Part shown: positions 52,701 to 64,000 of the stretch, one piece after another
How positions within the stretch are numbered: the first letter of the stretch is position 1
Layout: every line of letters starts with the position of its first letter
Source: Chrysoperla carnea
Taxonomy: Eukaryota; Arthropoda; Insecta; Neuroptera; Chrysopidae
Assembly (NCBI RefSeq): GCF_905475395.1
Contig: NC_058338.1
Location: 1,861,001 to 1,925,000 of the forward strand
DNA length: 64,000 nucleotides
Direction of reading: 5' to 3'
Notes under the pieces: generated by a model
Told to the model about the DNA's origin: nothing
What the model saw: the letters and a program-made list of their open reading frames with translations, nothing else
Databases searched by the model: none
Translations under genes and position numbers: made by a program

Positions 52701-55183
52701 CCGTTGCTGGTTTATCAGATTCTTCATCAGGTTCAACTGTTTCTTCATTTTCTGAATCTTTTTTTGTGTCTTCTTTTGGTTTTTCTGATTCCGATTCAGA
52801 TGAAATCACACGTTTTCGGGCTACCACAGTTTTATTTCGTTTGATTGTAATTTTCAGATCATTCCCATTATTTTTAGTAACAGTGTTCTCGATAACTTCT
52901 TCAGTTTCTTCCTGATTGTTCTCTTCGAGTGTTTCTTCTTCACTTTCTGATTCAAGTGATTTTTTCTTTCGAGAATTATTCTTTTTCGATTTGTTCCCAT
53001 TATTTTTGGTACTATTTTCATTAATTTCTTTAGTTTCTTCTTGATTTTCCATTTTTTCCTGATTTTTCTCATTAATTGTTTCTTCATTATTCTCCTCGGA
53101 TGTTTTTTTTCTTCGAGAATTTTTCGATTTATTTTTCTCTGATTCATTTGTAATACCATTTGATTTTCCATCAGTTTCGGATTCAGTTTTTGATTCCGTT
53201 TTCGATTCAGATTCATCAGAATTTTTCTCCGATTCTGAATCGATTGATTCTTTCTTTTGAGTTTTTTTACCTTTTGTATTTTTCTTTTCATCCATGTCAG
53301 ATTTTGAATCAATTTTTTTACTTTTCTCTGTATCTTTTTTCGACTCAGATTCATCAGAATTTTTCGAAATATCTGATTCTGAATCAAGAGATTGATTTTT
53401 CGATCGTAATTTTCGACCTTTTGATGGTTTATTTTCTTGAAATTCTGTTTCAATTTTAGCTTTAATTGCTTCTGAATCAACTAAAAGTGGATTTTCATTT
53501 TCTGAATCCGTAGATTTTTTACTACGTAAGTTTTTCGATTTAATTTCTGTCTCGGATTCCATTAGATTTTTTATTTTCGAATTTATTTCACTACCTAAAT
53601 CGAAACCGACCGTTTTCTTTGTACCTGATTTCTTTACTTTCAACGATTTTTTCTCCTGAACTTCTGATGCTGAATCATTTTTTTCCGATTCGGATTTTTC
53701 TTCGGAATTTATTGATTTTGTATTTCGTGTTTTTCGCGTTTTTGTTCTAATTGCTGTATTTTTCGATTTTTCATTACTTTCTGACGCCGACGATGTGGAA
53801 TCACTGTCACTGGAAGATTGTTTCGCATCTGATGTTGATTTTTTCCCAGATTTCTTTTTAGGTCTTTTACCTTTTTTCAATTTTGATAAAGGTAGTTCTT
53901 CATCTTCGGATGACGAAGAATTCTTTTTACTGCTTGAATTACTACGAACAGAAAATTTTTGTATTAGTTAAATTTTTAACCCCCCCCCCCTCCAAATCAA
54001 AAAAGAAGTGTTACAATTTTGATCGCTATGTATGTGTGTGTGTGTGTGTCTGTCTGTCTGTCTGTCTGTGATATCGTAGCGCCTAAAAAGATAATTTAAT
54101 GAGGAGTGTTCTTAGCTATGTTTCAAATTCGAATTTAGGGTTTTGTACCTGAAAAAACTAAAAAATATGGGAGATCATCCTCATTTCGACGTAGAACAGA
54201 TTCAAAATAACAGGATTATTTCAAAACCGTGAATTTCACTATCTCATCCCCTTGAAAATGGGAAAAATACCCTTAAAACGACTCCTTTTTTCCGTACCTG
54301 CTATAAAGATGCGATTTTTTTGCATTAAAAATTCATGGAATATTATTTACTGTGACGCGGTGCCAAGGGGAACCCCCTTGCAAATAAAGTGAGTAAATTT
54401 GATAGTAGGAGTATCGCAAATGGGTTCCTAGAACACAGATGAAGCTATAAAATTCAGTCGACACCAGAAGCCGAGCAAAAAGGACACAACTTCTCCACCG
54501 GGATTGCTCACAGGATTGATAAATTACAAGGTTTCAGACCCAAATATTAAAAACTGCCACCCGGTAAAAAACACTCTGTAATTCAACTCAACCTGAGACT
54601 CTTCGAAAAAAGAAATTCCATGTATTCGAGATAGAATAAAAAAAAAGCTTTACCTTTTTAATTTGTCTTCTAATTTGGCTACTTTCTCTAAAACAACACG
54701 ACACGACGTAAAGTTATCATAATCGACATTTTCATCCACAATTTGTACATTTTTTTTACCTTTATGTCCCCGTTTTTCTAAACTATCACGTAAAACACTA
54801 AACTTTGATTTAAAACGTTCCGATAATGTATCTGTCCGTTTCGATTTCGTTTCTAAACTATTTTCACTTTTTATTTTACTATTTTTACTATCTTTACCAC
54901 TTGTACACTCTGTAATTTCTTGTACATCATCAGAATCATCATCATCGGAATTTAATTCAATGATCTCCGGTTCCATTAAAGCCTCCTTCACCCAAGCTTT
55001 CGGTTTATCAATTAATGTACTTAACGATACTAAACGTATACCACCAACTTTTGTTGAGCTTTCCGAACCGTTTGAGCGTTGCGACAACGAATCATCTGAT
55101 TTATTTCCACTAAAGTTTTCTTTGTCTGTATTATTTTCATTTGTGACTTTTTCTTCAGCTTCCACTTTGATTTCATTTTCCAT
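46761..55183 (-). CDS. XNP: XNP/ATRX SNF2-family chromatin remodeler
   Basis: Eleven exons on the minus strand: 55183-54654, 53941-51301, 50699-50448, 49804-49654, 49578-49365, 48604-48380, 48244-48073, 48002-47881, 47807-47572, 47094-46933 and 46858-46761. The frame is kept throughout and the sum is 4803 bases, or 1600 residues. The first 750 or so residues are charged, low-complexity Ser/Glu/Lys sequence. The ATPase follows: [15 protein letters not shown] at about residue 835 (motif I), the DEGH box at about 957, [14 protein letters not shown] just after. The second lobe has [38 protein letters not shown] and RVYRFGQ (motif VI), then [14 protein letters not shown], all typical of ATRX. No ADD zinc-finger domain is present at the N-terminus. 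ATRX/XNP acts at heterochromatin, with histone H3.3 deposition in known systems. Introns host several LINE pieces. Confidence 0.94.
47150..47505 (+). mobile_element. LINE family D fragment
   Basis: Lies in an XNP intron, antisense to the gene. In one frame with two stops it reads [53 protein letters not shown], and after a shift [18 protein letters not shown]. This is the familiar C-terminus of a LINE ORF2 (W-x-GHV-x-RM, GR-x-R-x-RW), distinct from A, B, C and E. Confidence 0.8.
48745..49200 (+). mobile_element. LINE family C fragment C3, longest C copy
   Basis: Lies in an XNP intron on the opposite strand. It reads [54 protein letters not shown], then [35 protein letters not shown] and [10 protein letters not shown], with a few stops. 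This LINE C-terminus without RNase H is known from RTE/CR1-like elements of insects and molluscs; the clade is inference. Confidence 0.88.
50046..50398 (-). mobile_element. LINE family B fragment B3
   Basis: Lies in an XNP intron in the same orientation as the gene. It begins on + with GGTTAGGTTAGGTTAGAGTG (the CCTAA-type tail) and extends to the segment matching AAAGTTGTTGCGGCTATCAC of B2. It is 5'-truncated. Confidence 0.88.
50791..51176 (+). repeat. dispersed repeat family P, long copy
   Basis: Lies in an XNP intron. The ends match 21349-21485; a central block of about 240 bases (about 50815-51055) is absent from that copy. Confidence 0.65.
54000..54175 (+). repeat. modular repeat family F, short copy
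   Basis: A microsatellite (TG)n(TCTG)n at 54030-54068 is followed by TCGTAGCGCCTAAAAAG, AATTTAATGAGGAGTGTTCT, TAGCTATGTTTCAAATTC and TTTAGGGTTTTGTACC. Only one 3' module is present. Lies in XNP intron 1. Confidence 0.75.
54365..54545 (-). mobile_element. LINE family E fragment E4 (degraded)
   Basis: The minus strand has TTTTATAGCTTCATCTGTG and AACCCATTTGCG, also seen at E2 and E1. The assignment rests on these short blocks. Confidence 0.4.
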
Positions 55184-56582
55184 TTTTTTTGTTTTGTTGT
55201 TAAAATAGATATAAAATTTTATGAAATTAAAACACTAATTTTATTTTAAAATTTGCTTTAAAATGAAAATATTTATAAAATTTCAAGACATATTCGCGCG
55301 AAGTTGTTTTTTTTTCCTAGGTATTTGTTTTGATAGGTATTGGAATTGAAAAACTTTGTTAAAACATGTCTGTTTGAGTTTTAAGCAGATGTCAGCTCAG
55401 TATTTAACAGCTCGAATTTTTAATTTTTTTTACTTTAGTTTTTAGTAATTTTAGGATAGAAATTTTGATTCAAGCCAAATTTTTTTTTAAATAACATTAT
55501 TTAAGTCATTTCAATAAAAGTTTTAATGAAAAAATTAAAAATATATTTAATGTATCCCGCCAAATTAATTATTCAACATTACAAAGAACAGAAGGCCACC
55601 GTGTCATTTTTTATCGCCAAAAGAGACTTACATGTCCATCTATACAATTATATTAATAAAGTATAGAGGACTGTGATTTTCTGGAGGAAAAACAAAATTT
55701 ATACAAAATTTTACTACAATATTAATGTCTGCATTCATAACATTTTCGAATATTTATTGAAAATTAATAAATTTCGTATAGTGACCTTCTGATCTATACA
55801 GGTTGTATTGGGTAACTCATTCAAGAAATGATTCCTTTCATCGAATGACTAATAATGAGCTACTAGTCGACCCGTACGGAATTCGGCAGTGTGTATCAAA
55901 TCGTTTTCTTAGTATTAAACATGTTTTCTTAGTACTAATTTAATTTTTGGTTTGAGCTAGTCCACAGTAATTTCAAAAGCACTTCTATACTTAAAAGAAA
56001 ATTGTGGGATTGACTATTTTAAGTATCAAATTTAATTGAATCGATTCATTTTTAGACTGTGGTTCTATTTTTCGTCCTAAGCCAGCTCGATAAGCTTTAA
56101 AATGGGGAATAATCATAGAAATTGATGAACAAATAAGGAAAATCTTGACAGAAAACTTTGGAATCTATTCACATCTTTCTTTTAATAAATCTCAAAAAAA
56201 TGTATCGTTTATTAGCTATTAAATTAAATAGTAATTTTATTCTAGGCAAATTTCGATTTTAAAGTTAATTGATATTCGCGCCATAAGTAGTAATTTTTTA
56301 ATTCATCAAAGTCCCTATAATCTATGTTTAAATTTTTACTGAATATAATTAATAGTTTGGTAACAAGAAATTTCAATCCATTTTAGCTTGTTTGAATCGT
56401 CGATAAATTTTTTATCGATATGTAAACGAAAATCAAAAATAAAATTTATTATATAATTATAAAAAATACAATTTTGTAAATTCGATGCTATTCTCTTATA
56501 ACCTTCATATGCACACATAATTGATGGAGGAACTATTGATAACTGGGAGTTACAAACCGTCAATTGGGGGTAAATAAAAATT

Positions 56583-56806
56583 GAGTTCTCGGGATTCGAT
56601 GAAGTCAACGAAGGCCGTTTTTACCTGGTCTTGAGTATTTATTGGCGAGAGGTCTGGGGATTATGGTGGGTGCGGACGGCCGTTGTGGTGGAGCAGGATT
56701 GGGCCTTTTCTATTGATGCAATTTTCGGTACATTTGGTCGATTTTCTTACAATAGGACTTTACTGTGATGATTTCGTCTGGTTGCAGAAAGTTAAAGTGA
56801 ATCACT
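56583..56806 (-). mobile_element. mariner transposase fossil
   Basis: The minus strand reads VIHFNFLQPDEIITVKSYCK and IDQMYRKLHQ, then in another frame RKGPILLHHNGRPHPP, a stop, SPDLSPI, and AFVDFIESRE. These line up with the mariner pattern (GVIHFELL..., LLHDNARPH, YSPDLSP, FIESR). The second catalytic Asp is replaced (LLHHN for LLHDN), about ten residues are missing before it, and at least one frameshift and one stop are present. No terminal repeats were found. It is a dead DNA transposon fragment. Confidence 0.85.
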
Positions 56807-57409
56807 TTTCGAGCTTTTTGAACTTTTCAATACGTTTAAAACCATCAACGAGGCAAAAAATTAAAATTTGGGAAAAAATGAACAGTATCAATTATCGATC
56901 AGTTTCTACTTCGACACCGTAGAATAAACATTTATTAAGATATAGACCTATATGGTATTAAAATGGATAAAACTTTAGAAACAATCTAATATTTAAAATA
57001 TTTCATAACATTTCGTAATATTAACACACCCTGATGACTCATATTTTTGAATATAAAGTGAAAGTAATGTTTTATATTCGAAAGTCATGTGAGAATTTCT
57101 GCTCAATTAATGTTTTTAATATAAAAACTAAATTTACGATTATGTAGGTAACAAATGTACGAAAAATAAGTAAAAAGTAATTTTTATAAAGAAAAATTCA
57201 TAAATTTTCATTTTAAATTTGCAAAAATATGATTTAAGTTGGTATTAAATGGTAGCAAATGGTAGAGTACTACCATTATAGAGTCGATTGACCGGTAGTG
57301 GAAGAAACAATTTCCGTTGAAAGTGCAGTGAACAAAAGGAACACTCTTTGTGTGATGTGTCTCCTTTAATAAGGTCACACAACCCACTTTAATATCGTGG
57401 TTTAATTCT

Positions 57410-60821
<3,412 letters not shown>

Positions 60822-62120
60822 AGTTCCAAAAAAACAACTTCGTCAGCACTCTAGGCAAGCAAATTAGTTAAGAAAAACACAAAAAAAAATCAGCAAATTA
60901 TTTTGATTTCGATAACCACAAAAAAAAAAAAAGCATTTTTTTGATTTTAATTAAAAATTTTTCTTGAATTTTGGATAGATTTTCAAAAATTATTTTTCAA
61001 ATTTTCTTTTATTTTTTTCTTAAATTCACAGAGTTCAATTTCTTCCCCGATTTTCTATCCAAAAAAGAAATTTTCGGTTTAAAACAAAAACACATGGCAG
61101 AGAACTTGTTTTCTTTTTTAATTAAATTTTTGTTTTCTCTGTTAAAAAGTAAAAAATAAAAAATTTTTAATTTGTTATTCAATTTTTTTTGTTTGTTTTT
61201 TACAATTTTTTTTTTCGGTTTTTCTGAAATTTTTTCTCAATAAATTTTCAGAAAAAAACGAATATATTTTTTCAGACGTTAATTTAAAAAAATAAAATAA
61301 AAAAATGAAAAAAAAATAGAACACGAATCACGATACTCTAGAGGGTCTTTATAAAATAACAAAAAAAAAAAAAGTATAAATAAAAAATTTATAAAAAAAA
61401 AAAATCGAAGGTCAAGTTTTTCAATTTGCAGTTAAACAGTCGTCGTTCGAGGTTACCAACTTTAATCTATAGATTATTAGAATTCTTTTACATATTTTTT
61501 TTTTCAGAAAGGAGTAAAAAGGAGTAAAATTAGCTTCTGAGTTAATTTTATCGTACCTTTTACACCTGGTTTTGATGTTAAAAAAAGTTGATAACTGTTT
61601 CAAAAGAGTAAAAAAAAACACGATGTTTAATTACAAATTAAAAATTTGTACCCCTCCAAAAAAATCAGCAAAATATCTTTAAAAAAAAAAAGTAAAATAT
61701 TCGAAAAAAAAGAATATGAACTATCGTTTTATATATTTGTGTATTATAAAAATAAACAAAAACAAAAAAAAAAGAACTGAAATGGTTCCTCCTGAAACAA
61801 CAAAAAACTTGTTCAGTAAATCATATAAATAAAAATAACAAAAAAATTGTAAATGCCTTGTATGAAAATAAAAAAAATACATAAAAAAATTTTAAACTTT
61901 GAACTTATTATCGATAAAATTAGTGTATTTAACGCGATTTTTTTATCGATATATGGCTTCAAAGAACACAAAGAATAAATAATCAAAAGTATTCGTTTAT
62001 AATAAAAAATTTAAAAACTATATAAGAAATAATTTTAACTTATTTTCATTATTCTTATATTGGGTTATTTCAGGCTTTCAATAAAGAAATTTTCGTAGCA
62101 ACTTGGATGTAATTTTTTAT
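60822..62120 (+). other. pAbp 3' UTR and downstream, A/T homopolymer-rich
   Basis: A long stretch of A and T runs (for example around 60900-61000, 61190-61400 and 61675-61780) with many AATAAA-like sites. I cannot tell which is used. No exon was found. Confidence 0.5.
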
Positions 62121-62578
62121 TCAAAGCCTCATTGTCTTAATTAAATCTCGTAATTTTAATTTCAGTAACAGCTGTGAGAGTTTTTCTCATCACTTCAATA
62201 AAGTAAGTTGAAAAAATCCACAATTCGGATGGATTCGTTATACTTTGGCTATCTTCGTAGCTTCCTTAGATCATTTATAAATAGATATGCCCAACGTGTA
62301 CCAAGTTTGACATTTTAGTTTCAAATCCTCATTATCTTAATTAAATCTCTAATTTTAATTTCAATAACAGCTGTGAGAGTTTTTTTCATCACTTCAGTAA
62401 AGTAAGTTTAAAAAAATCCACAATTCGGATGGTTTCGTTATACTTCGACTATCTTCGTAGCTTCCATTTGCCATATTAGAAATTTTGTATCAGTATTCAG
62501 ATACATTGTGTTTTCCTTAGATCATTTATAAGTAGATATGCCCAACGTGTATCAAGTTTGACTTATTAGTATACATAG
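62121..62578 (+). repeat. tandem duplication, 200-bp and about 255-bp units
   Basis: TCAAAGCCTCATTGTCTTAA at 62121 recurs as TCAAATCCTCATTATCTTAA at 62321. Both units share AACAGCTGTGAGAGTTTTT, TCCACAATTCGGATGG, CTATCTTCGTAGCTTCC and GATATGCCCAACGTGTA. Unit 2 has about 48 extra bases after GTAGCTTCC. Confidence 0.9.
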
Positions 62579-62970
62579 CCGAGGAGATTTTGAAACTAAA
62601 CAGAGCTGATATTAGAGTCATCGTAGAGTTACTCACAGGGCATGATAACCTGAACAAGTTCCAACATCAGATTCGGAGAAAATTCAGAAGAAACATCGAT
62701 CCACTTTCTCTGTTACTGCCCGGCGCTCATACAGCAGCGAAGGAAATGGTTTGGACCGGCCATAGTCGAACCAGAAGAAATTAGGAAACTCAGCGCTAGG
62801 CAAATCCTGGGTTTCAGTACATCAGTTGGTTATACTAGCCACTGAAAAGCGTAGCGGGGATAGAGTACAAGGGTCTATTTGGCTAGGTGCTCTGAACCAT
62901 TGCTTCGAGGCCTGATGCTCGAGCATGGCCCGCTAACCTCCATACCCATACCCCATACCCATACATAGAT
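62571..62970 (+). mobile_element. LINE family A fragment A5
   Basis: Begins GCCGAGGAGATTTTGAAAC, codes for [20 protein letters not shown], and has a 32-base internal deletion that removes the first half of the cysteine knuckle and shifts the frame. It ends in a tail with CCATACCCATACCCC-type units. ATACATAG flanks both sides (about 62571 and about 62962), a probable 8-bp target duplication. Confidence 0.85.
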
Positions 62971-64000
62971 AAACGCCTGTCAACATCTGAGGTAATTGCT
63001 TAGGTCAGCTAGGGATATTAATCAACAAGTGAAATTTACAAAATTTTTAAAAACCCCCAGCCAATTTTTCGCGTACAAAACCCTAAACTCGCACTTGAAA
63101 TATAGCTAAGAACACTCCATGAAAAATCAAAATAATTTAGGACCTACGATGCTTTTTCGTAGGATATTCGAATTTCTCGAATCTTTTCTGGAATGATATC
63201 TTGAAGTTGTTTGGAAATAGTATAAAAATTTGGGGTCCCTGGACACTTTCTCACAGTGTCCAATACGAAAAAATGGCCTGGGGCTGTTGGTTATATACTA
63301 TATAAATATATCGAGTGTATCTTAGAATATAATTTCCGCTTTGAGTGTGTCGGGTGTCCTTCTGTTTCTTGGTTTTAAAGGATTTAATAAAAAAAAAAAT
63401 CGTTAAGGCACTGAAAAAATATTTATTTTCGCAATTTTCAATTTACAAATAACAAGTCAATTATATTTAGAAAAAAAAAAGATACTTAAAAACTTAAGCA
63501 AGAGTTGAACTTGAGACTTTTAATATAAAAGTTTACAATTCCACTGTAAATTACAATCTATTATTATTTTAAATATGAATACAGTTTAACTGTAATTACT
63601 GTACAATTATATACAGTTTGTGATTAATAAAAAGTCTCTCAAAATTAACTCGAACTAGGGGATTTCCATTTATCGATAATAAATTTTGACTTGATAAAAT
63701 ACAGGCTTGGCTTTTATTTCATCTTGAAAATAACTGATTTCAAAATTCATAAAAACTACAAGAACCCTGATCCAAACGTGATCGTAGAGATCTTATTTAT
63801 TCGTTTATCAAATTACATAATTTACCCCTCATTTTCAAGCTTATCGTACTTTTTAACGACCAAAAATAGACTCATGGTCGAAAAATGTACCGCTTAAGGA
63901 AAAAATAAACTAGAGAAATAATATAAACATTTAATTTTGTTCATTATGTGATTTGCATATCATAACTGTAATAAAATTGCCTAAAAATAACAAAAAGTTA
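62971..64000. other. right-end AT-rich region
   Basis: Contains a family F fragment at 63023-63135. I see no exon; the open frame near 63691 has no recognisable features. Confidence 0.5.
63023..63135 (-). repeat. modular repeat family F, end fragment
   Basis: Starts AACAAGTGAAATTTACAAAA, the terminal block also seen at 38497, then CCCTAAACTCGCACTTGAAA and TATAGCTAAGAACACTCC. Only one module is present and there is no microsatellite. Confidence 0.65.

Noticed and set aside
52604-53459. Ser- and Phe-rich plus-strand frames
   Set aside because: Complement of the XNP Ser/Glu/Lys low-complexity exon.

Overview
The window is AT-rich nuclear DNA from an animal, almost certainly an insect. Genes have short GT-AG introns among long repeat-filled ones. 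The conserved genes read best as insect-type orthologs: a Kirre/Roughest adhesion molecule, an XNP-type ATRX, pAbp and DRC5. The interspersed elements are arthropod-type LINEs, a mariner remnant and MITEs, and one LINE family ends in CCTAA repeats, the C-strand of the usual insect telomere repeat. I cannot fix the order or species.

Layout. (1) 1-7071, + strand: the last eight exons of kirre/rst (three Ig domains, TM segment, cytoplasmic tail); earlier exons lie left of the window. (2) 7072-14421: gene-poor, with MITEs and a four-times repeated tRNA A-box-like motif. (3) 14422-27934, +: a small VWC-domain membrane protein whose signal-peptide exon is separated from the VWC exon by a 12.5-kb intron full of LINE, MITE and satellite-like repeats. 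(4) 27935-33556: gene-poor. (5) 33557-36036, +: RBM34. (6) 37278-39412, -: PIGH, assembled here from four small exons. (7) 40512-40982, +: mitochondrial ribosomal protein S28. (8) 42019-44446, +: TCTE1/DRC5, a sperm/cilium dynein-regulatory-complex protein. (9) 46761-55183, -: an eleven-exon XNP/ATRX chromatin remodeler without an ADD domain. (10) 57523-60821, +: cytoplasmic poly(A)-binding protein with an A-rich 5' leader. (11) 60822-64000: PABP 3' region, a tandem duplication and a LINE fragment.

The genes do not form a functional cluster. They are unrelated housekeeping or developmental genes in ordinary eukaryotic arrangement. PIGH/mRpS28 and XNP/pAbp are divergent pairs; DRC5/XNP and RBM34/PIGH are convergent.

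Most of the unusual content is repetitive. There are five LINE families, labelled A-E, all as 3' fragments. Several have intact target-site duplications, and one has a matching empty site elsewhere in the window. There are also several MITE families, a satellite-like repeat shared by two introns, a modular repeat built on a TG/TCTG microsatellite, and a perfect 48-bp palindrome. I saw no LTR element, virus-like element, CRISPR array, rRNA or tRNA gene, and no clearly new biological system.
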